In this document: in pieces, positions 18,310 through 30,503 of the stretch
How the letters are laid out: the number at the start of each line of letters is the position of its first letter
Numbering within the stretch: position 1 is the first letter of the stretch
Assembly (NCBI GenBank): GCA_029721435.1
Contig: CM056584.1
Coordinates: forward strand, 11,422,739 to 11,486,738
DNA length: 64,000 nt
Reading direction: 5' to 3'
Source: Gymnothorax reevesii
Taxonomy: Eukaryota > Chordata > Actinopteri > Anguilliformes > Muraenidae
The notes under the pieces: generated by a model
The model's input: the letters and a program-made list of their open reading frames with translations, nothing else
Told to the model about the DNA's origin: nothing
Database searches by the model: none
Made by a program: the position numbers and the translations under genes

Positions 18310-18980
18310 TGCAGCGAAGAAGCCCCATGGCCTTAGACTGTATAAAAAGCAACCGTGACGTCACCCATTGGTTTCAGTATACCATTTAGGAAGCCCCGAT
18401 TTTGGCAATTTGAGCAGTGCCATTTCACCAATTTGAAACTGGATGTGATTCCAATTGGACAAGAGTGTGAATTGGAGATCCAGGGAGGAGTGAGAGGTGG
18501 ATCTGGCCATATCAGCCAAGGACCAGAGGATAGCCACGCCCCTAAAGCATATTCTGTCTTTATCCTTTATTCTAGTCTATTTGGCAACATAATTTACAAA
18601 AATGAACATCGTGATGTATCGAAGGAGACTTGAAACTTGTGATAGATACCATAAAATAATGTGGAAAATCATTTTTGAAATAGCAAGGGTTTGCCACTAA
18701 CATCGCAATATCCCCCTTCTCCTCAATGTTATGTGTCCGTACGGACGTACGGAGCCCAATGCAATATCCCCCGCTTTGCGCTAATCGCGCTGCGGGGGAT
18801 AATAAATCAGGTGGGAAAGTAGGGTCATTTTGTCATAGACTTCTACAGCATTGAACTTCTTTTTGCAACCACCGACGTCGCCATCTGCTGGCCATTAAAT
18901 AGAATGACACTATCAGAGATTTTCGCATGGGCTTCACTTTTCAGACCCGATTGCTGCGTCCATCTTTATCGACAGTCAAT
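18310..18980. mobile_element. fish MITE-like repeat, degenerate
   Basis: The left part reads 'ccttagactgtataaaaagc'. The right part, read inward from about 18980, gives 'cattgactgtcgataaagatggacgc', a related inverted end. The plus-strand reading frame at 18355-18633 looks like translated repeat sequence rather than a gene. An inner block at 18735-18800 has a short CGTACGGACGTACGG palindrome. The family is not named. Confidence 0.5.
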
Positions 18981-19319
18981 GCCCATGACACAAAAGTGCA
19001 CCAAAAAAAACTCTACACAATCAATTCTTTTGAATCTGCAATGTTCCAACTTCATTCGCTGATTCAATCAGCACATTCTAATCCACCAAAGAAGGTGAAC
19101 TCTAATTGGGCGATTAGAATGGGGTGATTGGTATCTGGGGGGTGTTCCCATTAGAGCTGGCGGCCAATTAGGCCAGTTAGAGAGCCTTTAGTGTGACATC
19201 ACTATGGGAAAAGAACACAAGGGTGCACAATGCAGATTCTGCTGTCACTACTGACATGTGACTTCCTCTTTTCCCGGGTGTGATATACAGCGCAGAGGAG
19301 CGAACACCGAGCTGGGCAA

Positions 19320-19773
19320 TTACACTGTGAGAGAGAGGAGGAGTGTGTGACTGTGTGTGTTAGCGAGTGCGTGAGAAATAGATGAGTGAGAGGGGACGTC
19401 CGTGCGTTTGAATGAGTGGCCAAGTGCATGAGAAACAGTAGCGTGTTTATGTGTGGGGTGCAAGTATGCATGGGAATGAGTATTTTTGAGAAATAAAGCA
19501 CAGAATCATGTATGCGCGTGTGTATGTATGAAAACCTGGTCCGAGCCCAGTGGCCCATCGGGCCGGTGCTGAACCCCTGGCATGAAGCGACTAGGAGTAT
19601 TACTACTACCCCTTGGATGGGATAAATGCACGCGTGTATGCATATGAACATATGGGTGTGCATGAGGCAAGTGAGTGCATGTGTCTGTGCATGTGTGCGT
19701 GTGTGTGCGCGTGTCTGTATGCATGCACGAGAATGTGTGTGTGTCTCAGCACATGCATTTACTTATGTGTTAG

Positions 19774-19825
<52 letters not shown>

Positions 19826-19870
19826 CGCGCGTGTGTGCGTGTGTGTGTGTATGCCTGCGTTAGTGAGTGG
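19320..19870. repeat. GT-rich low-complexity region with (GT)n core
   Basis: Degenerate GTGTGA, GTGCAT words with an uninterrupted (GT)n at 19777-19821. At 19533-19627 lies a 95-bp fragment of a dispersed fish repeat ('catgaagcgactaggagt') whose family I cannot name. Confidence 0.75.
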
Positions 19871-20434
19871 ACGAGTCCAAACTGGGACAGAAGTAGAGTA
19901 TTACCATGAACTCAATAGGTATCGTGGGAGTACACATCTCTCAGAGGAGTTACAGAAACGGACCCGTCCTTGACCTCAAGACACACGAGCAGACGGTGCG
20001 CAGGGCTGTGGGCGAGCGGCGCGCTGGAGAGACTGAGAAACCCAAGGAAGGAAAACCACTCCATCGACAGCAGAAGCCCGTCTGGAAAGAATCACGTAAA
20101 ACATCTTCCCTTCACCCAGTGCTCTGTTTTTAAACTGGACCCTGGCGCTGACTGCATCCAGCGCACACCGTTCAAACGATCACGTATAACATTCTGAGAA
20201 TGAAACAGAAACCTTTGGTCAGTGTTGAAACGTTGCCACAACATTGCGCGTAGGCTGTGCAGGAGAGTGTGCTGAGGCAGGATGGAGGCAAACAGAAGAT
20301 TTGTGACACTACGCAAGGATTCTCAAACACAAAGATTCCCTGAATTTCTGGATGCAGTTTCCACATTGAGAAAGATGCCACACGTTGGCCTTCGCAAGCT
20401 GATCTGACCATCTGACTTCATGAAACGCTGATGA

Positions 20435-20643
20435 TTAACCCTTCGAGCGCCGAATACATTTTCAAGGAATTAAAAATGTAGTCATCCTGAGCTGTTGAAA
20501 ACCTATCATGTGGCAACTTACGGGAGCTCCTTTACGGGAGCTCTTTTAAACAAGTTGCCACATGATAGGTTTGCAACAGTGTCTGATTTTAATAGCTTAT
20601 ATCATTGGGCAACTATAGTTGCCCACGGCGCTGAAAGGGTTAA
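20435..20643. mobile_element. piggyBac-like TTAA MITE, copy C (complete)
   Basis: The left end TTAACCCTTCGAGCGCCG and the right end (inward) TTAACCCTTTCAGCGCCG are bounded by TTAA at 20435 and 20640. The core palindrome TGTTGAAAACCTATCATGTG / CACATGATAGGTTTGCAACA has a loop carrying a duplicated TTACGGGAGCTC. Confidence 0.85.
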
Positions 20644-21481
20644 GAACAAAATCTTGAGGGAGAGATCTGGACGTGGAACACAAAAGCTTTTCAGAAACAG
20701 AGCAACTTGAAGCGTAAACCTTACAGAGAACTGAAGGATCCTGTTGGGATTTAGGTTGGCTGCAAGCTGGTTTGGTCTTGGCTACTGATCACTAAGTCAG
20801 AGCTAATTTTTCAGCTAGCTGTCACATATGAGTGACAGGTGATGGCAATGGAGCCACTTCATTTGGCTCACCATCTTCCCACAATTCCCCATACCAATGT
20901 ATGAGCCTGGTGTGTCTCGTTTCATTGGACAAGCTCACATGACCTGGTCACAAGTGTTGTCACCAGAGGCCTAGTGCAGCACCCCAATGATGTCATCGAC
21001 ATCAACACAGAGACATGCATGAACTGGACTGGCTTCAATTACCCTGATGGCAGGTCGACGAGTCATCTGCTGAATTCAAATATGACAAAACAAAACACCT
21101 CTGTGTCAAGCGAGAGAGGGACTATGTATTCATAACACGAGATGGGAAGGTTTAACGGCCAAACACCCAAGGGAGTGAGAATGGATCTCAAATTGTTCAC
21201 AGGAAATGACAAGGAAAAATGTCTGACACAGTTACATGTATTTAGTACTTCCGACATTGTACCTCTTTTTCAATTTGCCATGGAAGTGTCCTTTCTCTTA
21301 CAATAAGCCATTGCCACAATCTCCAAAACTGATTTGGCAGGAAAACCAATAACTTGGTTGACCATTGATCTCTCAGGGCAGATGCTCGGCTTTCTATCTT
21401 TATAAATAGAATTCCACTCTCAAAGATATTTCCATGAAAGTGGAACCCCACGTTCCCAGTTTCGAAGCACATCGGTTAAAG

Positions 21482-21505
21482 GACTGACTGACTGACTGAC
21501 TGACA
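21482..21505. repeat. (GACT)n microsatellite
   Basis: GACTGACTGACTGACTGACT followed by GAC. Confidence 0.9.
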
Positions 21506-21559
21506 TTTTGAATGGCATCTTCAACACTTTTAGGTCATATAGACCCAGTCTTTCACTCT

Positions 21560-21790
21560 TAGTGATGCAGAGATAAACACCATCCACTCACACACTCATA
21601 GTTATGGGGAATTTAGCATTTCCAGTGAGCTCGGTACTCATGTCTTTGGACTGTGGGAGTAAAAATGGAGTACCCAGAGAAAACACACGCGAACACGGGG
21701 AGAACGTGCAAACTCCACACAGAAAGGCCCCAGGCCAGAATCGAACACGCAGCCTTCTCGCGATGAGGCAACAGCGCTAACCACACATTG
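21560..21790 (+). mobile_element. L2-like LINE 3' fragment
   Basis: It contains 'tttggactgtgggagtaaaa', 'ggggagaacgtgcaaactcc' and 'acagcgctaaccacacattg', words diagnostic of the abundant fish L2-like LINE 3' end. It is short and carries no intact reading frame. Confidence 0.75.
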
Positions 21791-22449
21791 GTGAAAAACA
21801 GCAGCACCTGCTATGCAGACGCAGGTCCAGCAGTGAAGATCCGTGCAGGGATGAAGACGGCGTGCAGATGCGGTATCGTTTCGCAACGTCGTATAAATAA
21901 AAAACCGGGCAATAAATAACGAGACGACGCTGATAGCTGAAATTCCACAAAAAAATGGAACAGGGGAAAGGAGCGTTTGAAATGTACGGCTGCATGTGTT
22001 TGTGTTTGAGGCAGCGCCATGGAGACGACGTTGCCGGGCGAGGAATCCACAGCACCATCCAAATACAACATATTCATTATCGACTCGTCGGGTCTGGGAG
22101 GAGAGAAGTCTGAGGTTGGGAGGGGGGTAATTCCGACACGTCACCACGGCCTCCGGGGTGAGGGGTCGGGGCGAGAGCTGCACGCACCGCAGGTCTGACC
22201 AAACCAGCCCTGCTGCCAGTCACAACGCCTCCCAGGGGCGAAACGCTGCAATCGCTCACACTGATCGGTTCTTAACCATCCGATGATGAACATTCTTGAC
22301 ATTTGCCACAATCCAGACCCCAAATACCAAAACAGACCCTTAATTTAATCACAGTTAATTCTCAAATCTGATCCCTAGTCATGCCATCCTTCTCCAAAAA
22401 TGCAAGAAAATAAAATAAAAATAAATAATAATGATAATGTTCTGTAACG

Positions 22450-22545
22450 TTAATCCTTTGTCGCATGACTTCATTCCTCTTTGCCTATTAAAGGTGGGAG
22501 GTGGGTTTTGTTACAATGTTGTCCCACAATGCAACAAAGGGTTAA
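22450..22545. mobile_element. short TTAA MITE
   Basis: 96 bp. The left end TTAATCCTTTGTCGCATG and the right end (inward) TTAACCCTTTGTTGCATT are bounded by TTAA on both sides. Confidence 0.6.
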
Positions 22546-22879
22546 AGTTGCAGACTCCAAAAAAAGCACAGCACTATCTTGTAGGGGGAAGACTATGGCT
22601 TTCAGAGTGTTTGACTCAAACTCAAACAGTTGTTGGTTAAAACCCCAAACAGCTGAAATAAGTTCCTTGCAGCAGATAGGCCCTGGAGTCGGGCCCAAAA
22701 CATGCGGGGGCAATTAGCTCAGTCACTTCTACTGTAAATCCTCTTTAAGAAGAGTCAACTAAATAACGATAACGTAATGTGCTGTCGAGTGCGACGTACT
22801 ACTAAAACTGAATTACTTCTGAATATATTTAGTGATGCAAGTAGACACCATAAAAAATATCACAGCTATGTAAATTAAA

Positions 22880-23145
22880 GTGCCTGTTAAACAGCAGTGA
22901 TGTAATGGACAAGTAAAGACTTTGCTGGGCTCCCCGTGTGCGTCTGTGACCGAGTATTGGGTTAAACAGCTATGATGTAATGGACATGTATAATGTAATG
23001 GACTCTGCCTGTGTGTGTGTGTGTGTGTGTGTGCGCGTGTGTGTGTCTGGGACAGAGCAGAGGGTTAAACAGCGATAAGGTAATGGTCGAATAATGACTT
23101 GGCTGGGCCCTGAGTGTGTATCTGGGAGAGGGTATAGGGTTGCTG
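22880..23145. repeat. three degenerate tandem units with internal (GT)n
   Basis: 'gttaaacagc' followed by 'gatgtaatgga' or 'gataaggtaatgg' recurs at about 22886, 22961 and 23063. Units 1 and 3 continue with 'actttgctgggc' / 'acttggctgggc'. A GT tract sits at 23010-23047. Confidence 0.7.
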
Positions 23146-23409
23146 GCAGGCTGGACGGAGGCTGACGTATGTGTCAGAAGAGGTGCCAGGACTGTCCCGC
23201 TCCACGTGCTGCCCAACATGAGGGCTCAGCCTCATTAAACCGGGCATGCGCTCCCGCGTCAAAAAGCCGCACTGAAGACAGACGAAAGACTACGGCCCGA
23301 AGGAGTCTTCAAGGTTGCCTGAGGTCGTATTACACTTGGACTACGAGACTGTTTTGAGTATTCAAGTGAAGTTTGTCTTGGGCTTTGATAATGTCATCCC
23401 ACTGTGAAA

Positions 23410-23599
23410 ATCTTTGTGTGTATGTGCATGTGTTCTTGAGTGAGTTTTTATGAGAGTGACTTGTGTGCGTGAGTTCATGTGTGTGTGTGTGTGTGTGTGT
23501 GTGCGCAAGCATGTGCATCCGTGTGCCTGAGTGTGTGAGTGTGTCTATGTTTCTACGTGTGAGAGTACGTTCAAATACACGTGAGTATGGGTATGCGTG

Positions 23600-23651
<52 letters not shown>

Positions 23652-23690
23652 GGTGCGTGTGGCGTGAGTGTGCACATTTGTGTGCGGTGC
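23410..23690. repeat. GT-rich region with two (GT)n tracts
   Basis: (GT)n at 23477-23503 and 23602-23648 with GTGAGT-rich degenerate flanks. Confidence 0.85.
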
Positions 23691-24524
23691 GACTTGTCTG
23701 AGCACGCATCCCCGCCTCCCCAAACCGGTTCTAATCTGGACACCTTCAGGTCAGTGACCTTGGTTCTGAAATCGCCTGTCACTCAGTCACCCACAGACAC
23801 TGTTGCCGCCGTGAGGCACCGCAAAGTAACGCAACATGTCAACACAAGAGGAAAAAAAAACAAAAAACAACTCAGCATCAATCACCACCTCGCCTCACGG
23901 AACGAAAACAATGGGACACACTTCACAAACACACTCAGCGAAATCGAGAAGTGTGAGGGCATGGACATAATTTTCAATTGCTTCCTTAATTCTCCACAGA
24001 TCACTCAATATAAACATACTGTATCTCAGATAGCAAAAATAAAGTGAAGCACTCAATTTTAATTTTAAGGAATTAATTCCCATACAAGTGCACTTCATAG
24101 ACCTAAACCATTCTATCAATGTCATTGTCTTGGTCCCAGTACTTTTAGACCACACCATTCATACACATTTCAACACATCACCCAAAACAAACAATGGAAT
24201 CCACTCAATCCCAGCACAACACGATGTAAACATGACGTCAACACGAGACAAAATTACACAACGCTGGACCTTGACAAATAAAATGCATACAAAACACGTC
24301 ACAAACCCAACACAACACAAAAGGTATCTTAAAAAAACCTTCCACACAAGAGACCCGCACACAATGATGGTCGTCAACAATGCCCAACGCAGTGGGGTTA
24401 GCCTGTTTCGCTGCTTTGTTTCACAACGGCGAGCTGCGGTCTCAGTAAAATCCACAATAGCGTGGCAGACCAGTTTAAAATTACATTCCAAGTAGTAATG
24501 AAGCAAAGCACATTACAGCTGGGA

Positions 24525-24525
24525 T

Positions 24526-24569
<44 letters not shown>
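24525..24569. repeat. (CA)n microsatellite
   Basis: Uninterrupted CA tract of about 22 units. Confidence 0.95.
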
Positions 24570-24571
<2 letters not shown>

Positions 24572-24719
24572 CCTCGGTCTCTCTTGCAGAGATACATGCG
24601 CATATATAGACACACCTTCCTCAGAAAACACGTGAGACAGACAATTGGAGACACTGCCCCGCCCCAGTGCACAGAGCCCTGAAAATCAGGACACTTCACG
24701 AGACACAAAAGCGTTTAAG

Positions 24720-24905
24720 ATCAAACCAAACTCAGCCACACCAGACCAAACCAAACAAAACAATGAAAGACAAGACTGAACCAAACCAAATCCAGCGCGA
24801 TCAAACCAAACCAAACATATATAGGTCAGAATAGATGGTACTAAACATAACCAGGCCAGATCAGATTAAACCAAACCAAATAGATTTAAGCCAAGTAAAC
24901 TCCAA
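24720..24905. repeat. ACCAA-rich simple repeat
   Basis: Degenerate AACCAAACC words recur throughout about 185 bp. Confidence 0.75.
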
Positions 24906-25949
24906 GCCGCACAGGGGGGCAGTCCAATAAACGTGACCTATCCCAGACTGTTCCATATTGTGTCAAAGCGGAGTCTCTTCCCATAAACACACTGGGGTGC
25001 TCCCGCTCTCTTCCTCACAGGGGCAGGGAACAAGAAAGCAGCGCAGCTCCAAAAACAAACAGCCAATCACAGGACTTTAATGGTGACCTAACATGCTATT
25101 TTTCCAAGTATATATTTTGGTCTTTGACTCCCCTAGAGTACTCCTGATTACGCAAAGTAAAAAAAGGGTACTTATTTCGCTCATACTGCCATCCTCAAAT
25201 AACCCCATTTGTAGTCCATAGTGGTCTCTGCCTGAAACGCCTCATTGGGGTGGCTCTTCCGCTATGGCCCCCACTCCCCGTGTGCCCACTTTCTTCTGAC
25301 TGGCCAGCTCTGTGGAGGGCGGATCTAGGCAGGACGAGGCAGCAGAACGCAGTTTTCCTGGTCCGGCTCCAGAGTGAAACTGACGCGTCTCCCGAAGGAA
25401 TCATATTCTGCAATCTACTGCAGTGCATGTGTATAGATCTAATGAAATTAACTTTCAGTTCTAATAAACGCAACGGTGAAAGTGGAGGACGCAGTGCGAA
25501 AGTCTGGCAGCTCAAGCACGAATTTACTAGCGGCTACAGTTTGCAACGGCAACAGTTGGTGAGTACAGCGGTTTTTCTACTCCGTAGCTCGGACGCAGGG
25601 AAAGCTAGAATCCACCCCATACAGACACATTTGTAGAACGGGTCGACATGCCCACGTGTAGAGCGGAGACTGTAGAAATCTGGAGGGTCTGAGTTTAGAG
25701 GGAAACATGGGCAGTGAGGAGCAGCTAAAAGTGGACCAACAGCTTATGGACTGCTTCCGTGTGTATTAGGACCTGCTGGTTCGTGTGTATAGCTGTGGCA
25801 TGTTGTTCGCGCGGAGAAACAAACAGCTTCCGTGCTGGTATGTGACGGAGGGGCGAAAGCTCTAAGCTAAACGGCCTTTTCGGAAATTGCCCGTGGTAAT
25901 GGTTTACTTATTGCTTCGGAATGACCAGCTTTTCCTAACAGAAAATGGG

Positions 25950-27140
25950 CGCATTATGGATAGCGTGCGAGAGCTAGACAGAGCTCCGGTTATGTCATGA
26001 ACATAATACAGGTTTTACAGACCGCAAGTTCCGTCTGCGTGAACCACTGCTTTTGTGGAGCTAGCGAATCGATCACTTTTACAGGAAAGAATTTAATATT
26101 CTATCGATGGCAATGCCGAGAAAACAATTGTTATACTGGACACGTTATAGCCTGTGCGCTTCCCAATTGCTTTCACCGATAGTATCAGAGAGCTTGCCAA
26201 GACATTGGAGATGTATCAGGCTGACCCCGGTCATGGATAAGTAAAGCGATCGTTTCATAAGCACCCAAAAACACACCCCAAGCTCTGCAAAATCTACGTC
26301 TGGTCTAACTGCAGCCCAACTCGGCAGACACATACAGCACCTCTCCGTTTAGCTTCAACTGCAGTGGCTACAATCAGGCAACGTTATGATGAAACAGTCA
26401 CATTGATGCTTACCGAAGTAACACGAGCATAACAATCATAACTGCTGCATAAAAGTTAACCAGAAGCATTTTGAATTTGTAGAGCACACAAACTAACATT
26501 CAGTAGCTGATAAGCAGTCATGACTTTGAATGTAATCTGTCGCGCGAAAAATTTGTTTTGCGTCCGGTGTGAAAGGTCCTTAACGCGCCCATAATGGCTG
26601 TATTCGGGTCTTTGCATTGACTTTGAATGTAGGCTAATCTGTCGCACAAAAAATTTATTTAGTGTCTGATGTGAAAGCATTTTTATGGATAGGATGCGAC
26701 AGCTAGGGAGAGCTGGATTATGTTATGAACATAATACAGACCGTAAGTTCCGTTAGCGCGGACAAGTTGCTTATGTGGAGCTAACGAATTGATCACTTCT
26801 ACAGGAAAGAATTACCTATTTAATCTCCGCCTTTTTCGGCTTTTTATTAGCCACAACAATTTCAAAAGGGGGAGGAAATTATGTCAAGGTTGTGCAGAGA
26901 AATCATTTGTAAACCAGTAGAGCTTCTGCGTTTCGCATTGCTTTAATGGTAGCACCAGAGAGCTTGCTCAGACATTTGTGAAGTATTTGGCTAATCCCAG
27001 TCATGGATAAGTGAAGCGATCACTAACTGTAGTGACTACAATCGGGCAACGTTATGATGAAACTGCCACATTGATGCTTACCGAAGTAACATAAGCATAC
27101 CGATCAGAATTACTGCATATAAGTTAACCAGGAGCATTTT
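25950..27140. repeat. imperfect ~0.7-kb tandem duplication inside the TTAA element
   Basis: 'gttatgaacataatacag', 'gtggagcta.cgaatt/cgatcac', 'gtcatggataagt.aagcgatc' and 'caacgttatgatgaaac' occur in the same order at 25990-26470 and 26715-27140. A third fragment ('caggttttacagacagcaag') is at 27221. Confidence 0.8.
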
Positions 27141-27736
27141 TAATTAGCACAACATGCAAACTAACATGCAGTAGCTGGTAACCGAGTGGTCATAACCACA
27201 GAGACAAACCCTTGCAATACAGGTTTTACAGACAGCAAGTTCTGTTACCGTGGATAGTTGTACCAAGCATCCAAATTACAAACAAGTATTAAAAGGTAGC
27301 TTCAAATGAAGTTTATGTTCACAGACCTTTTGTAGAATTTCCCCTGATATCACTCTTGCATATTTAGGACACAAACATTAGCAACAATAACTTGGCAAAC
27401 GTTAGCCGCTGTGCTACAGCTACAATCAACTGCCTATCACGCCAGGTTGGCTTATGCAGTAAAAGCAACTTACAGCTTTTGCGTCTGTGAGTCACGGACA
27501 GTTGCGACCAATACAGGCTTCATCTTCAGATATTTTACAAAGACTGCGTTTGAGGCCAGTTGTTAGTGCTAACTATCGCTAGTGGTCCTGCTAGCCACCT
27601 GTAACTTGTTAGCTTCACTTACATTACTTGCCGTTATATGGTTAATTACAATTATGGTTAATTGTGGCTCCGAGCGCTTGATCGATGCAACTGCTTCAGG
27701 TTTGATAAGCAGCTGAATTGCCTATCCTGTGTCGAA

Positions 27737-27952
27737 TTATCCTTTATTGACAAAGCTGTCTTTGGTGAAATGCTGAGCACAAACAGCTAACGTTCCCTTT
27801 GGCCGTGGCTGTTTGCTGCCAGCAAACAAAAAAAGCAACCCAGTAATTTCTGGTGGCATCGTCTTTTGGAAGAGAAATATTTGCTTTTCTTTGCGTCCAA
27901 AAGTAAACGGACAAGTAGCTTTGGGAGAGATACTGACAAAATTGCACCTCAA
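27737..27952 (-). pseudogene. THAP zinc-finger domain remnant, frameshifted
   Basis: One frame gives ISLPKDDATRNYWVAFF, resembling the THAP core (FPKD...R..W). The neighbouring frame gives VCAQHFTKDSFVNKG, resembling the C-x2-H end of THAP (C..HF...F). A single-base shift separates them, and the first Cys pair is not clear. THAP domains bind DNA and occur in P-element and Kolobok transposases. It lies inside the TTAA-flanked element. Confidence 0.6.
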
Positions 27953-28883
27953 ATTATCTGCGATTCTACTTTTGTATTTCCATAAGCGTAGACGCTACTA
28001 AGGCACAGTATGATCTGCCGTTGTTAGTGCCTGCTAGAATAGTTTCCGGTGTGGGCAGGTCCAGCGCAGTGGTTAGCTCTGGCTAGGTCTGTACTAATTG
28101 GACAGCACAACCTGACGTCAGGTTTTGCCCAGATCTCTTGAAGATCTCGGGAGAAGCTGTTCAGAGAGGAAATCACTTTCTTGGATTACGGCAAAATCCC
28201 CGTGTTTTATGTTTAGAAACTTTTCAGAGGTTGAGCATGGACAACCAACATTATAACATTACTAATATGTATTAAAAGAAGGATCAGCATGTTAGGTCCC
28301 CTTTAATGCCAGACAAAATAGTGGGGTAAGAAATAACCTGGGAAGCAAGACGGGGAGCGTCGTTTCACTCGCCAGAGGAGGAGTAATACACCTTTCGATG
28401 GCTGTCAGCTTCAATGGGACCGAAGGGTTACAGGCTGAGCCTATAACCCCCTGTGAGAGGGACAGGAGCATTATGAAGTACGAAGGGCAGCAGTAAATAC
28501 TGATACCAAAGGGCTGGCCCCGACTCCAGCCGGCATTTTTTGACCAGTTCAAACTTTTGAATATAATTGCAGCAATCTATTGACATAAATCGACACATGA
28601 GCAAAGGGTAGAGACGTGCAGACTAGCGTGGGCGTAAATAGATTTTATGCTTTATTAACCCATTAACCCTGGAGCAGCAGTAACGAAACTAGTCCTTGAT
28701 CAGTTCATGGGGTAAGAAGATTCCAGAGGAAATAAAAATGTAATTTCTGACAGGGCCAAAACAATCTCCTCTGATTGGACTGAGGCAAAATCCATATCAT
28801 AAACTCTTTAATGTGACTGGCTAAACAGCAAACTCCTGAGTCTAACTGGATAGAGCAACAACCACTCCATTAATACCATTTTA

Positions 28884-30503
28884 CAACCCCAATTCCGAAA
28901 TAGTTGGGACAAAGTGAAAATTGCGAATAAAATCAAAATGCAACGACTTTCAGATCACATGAGCCAATATATTATTTACAGTAGAACATAGATAACATTT
29001 CAAATGTTGAAACTGAGACATTTTACATTTTTATCCACAAAATCAGCTTTTTTCAAATTTTCTGGCTGCAACAGGTCTCAAAAAAGTTGGGACACAGGCA
29101 AAAAAAAAAATAAATAAAAAAAGGGCTAAAAAAGCAATTAATATATAAGAGAATCAGCAGAAAGAACATTTAGCAAGTAATTAAGTTAACTGGCATCAGG
29201 TGTGTAACATGATTGGCTATAAAAAAGATGTCTTAGAGAGGCTGAGTCTCTCAGAAGTAAAGATGGCCAGAGGCTCTCCAACCTGTGAAAGCTTGCATAA
29301 AAAAAATTGTGGAAAACTTTAAAAACAATGTTGCTCAATGTCAAATTGAAAAGGCTTTGAAGGTCTCATCATCGACAATGCGAAACATCATCAAAAGATT
29401 CAGAGAAACTGGAAAAATCTCTGCATGAGGGACAAGGCCAAAGACCTTTCCTGGATGCCCGTGATCTTTGGGCCCTCAGATGCCACTGCATTACTCACCG
29501 GCATGATTCTGTCATTGACATTACTAAATGGGCCCAGGAATACTTCAAGAAACCACTGTCTGTAAACACAGTCTGCAGTGCCATCCGCAGATGCCACCTA
29601 AAACTCTATCATGCAAAAAGGAAGCCATTGTTGAGCATGATCCAGAAGCGCCGCTATGTTCTGTGGGCCAAGGCTCATTTAAAATGGACTGTAGCAAAGT
29701 GACAAAGTGTCCTGTGATCAGATGAGTCCAAATTTGACATTCTTGTTGGAAATCCTGGGTGTTGTGTCCTCCGAACTAAAGAGGAGAAAGACCACCACCT
29801 GTTACCAATGTTCAGTTCAAAAGCCAGCATCTCTGATGGTATGGGGATGCGTTAGTCCATATGGTGTGGGACACTTGCATGTTTTAAAAAACACCATGAA
29901 TGCTAAAAGGTATATAAAGGTTTTAGAGCAACATATGCTCCCCTCCAGACGATATCTATTCAAGGGAAGGCCTTGTGTATTTAAGCTGGACAATGCAAAA
30001 CCACATACTGCAGCTATTACAATCAGCATGGCTTCTTAGTAGAAGAGTCCGTGTGCTGAACTGGCCTGTCTGTAGTCCTGATCTTTCACCGATTGAGAAC
30101 ATTTGGCGCTTAATTAAAAGAAAAGTCCCGTCAAAGGAGACCCAAAACTCTCCAGCACCTGGAATCCTGTATTAAACAAGAGTGGAATCAAATTCCAATG
30201 GCTAAACTCAAGAAACTTGTCTCCTCAATGCCCAGACGCCTTCACTCTGTGCTAAAAAGAAGAGGGGATGCTACACCATGGTAAACAGGCCCCTTTCTCA
30301 ACTTTTTTGAGACCTGTAGCAGCCATCAAATTTGAAATGAGCTCATTTTGTGGATAAAATTGTAAAACTTCTCAGTTTCAACATTTGCTATGTTACCTCT
30401 GTTCTATTGTGAATAAAATACTTGCTGGTGTGATTTGAAGTCATTGCGTTTTAATTTTATTCACAATTTACACTTTGTCCCAACCATTTCGGAATTGGGT
30501 TTG
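28884..30503 (+). mobile_element. Tc1-like transposon, both ends present, transposase decayed
   Basis: 1620 bp flanked by TA. The left end CAACCCCAATTCCGAAATAG and the right end (inward) CAAACCCAATTCCGAAATGG continue as inverted repeats for about 33 bp (TTGGGACAAAGTG). The interior is a Tc1 transposase pseudogene in plus orientation. Confidence 0.92.
29260..30284 (+). pseudogene. Tc1-type DD34E transposase pseudogene
   Basis: Across shifting frames one reads a helix-turn-helix part (STMRNIIKRFRETGKIS), the first catalytic Asp near 29722 (S/D-E-S-K-F context), VFKLDNAKPHTAAI with the second Asp at about 29990, and SPDLSPIENIWRLIKRK with the Glu at about 30095. The distances fit the D34E spacing. 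The end is GDATPW-stop at 30284. Several single-base shifts and an early stop (SA-stop at 29428) make it non-coding. Confidence 0.85.

Larger units (their letters stand above)
25081..28302 (-). mobile_element. 3.2-kb TTAA element with THAP remnant (Kolobok-like)
   Basis: The left end TGGTGACCTAACATGCTATT and the right end (inward) AGGGGACCTAACATGCTGAT are inverted repeats flanked by TTAA (25077-25080, 28303-28306), or by the longer shared CTTTAATG. A minus-strand THAP-like domain remnant is at about 27737-27952. Kolobok transposons combine TTAA duplication, GGG-type ends and a THAP domain, so that is the best fit. No transposase catalytic core was recognised. Confidence 0.7.

Noticed and set aside
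18355..18633. 93-codon plus-strand frame
   Set aside because: It lies inside a dispersed MITE-like repeat, so it is translated repeat sequence.
28660..28690. TTAACCCTGGAGCAGC as a further TTAA MITE end
   Set aside because: No matching right end was found nearby.
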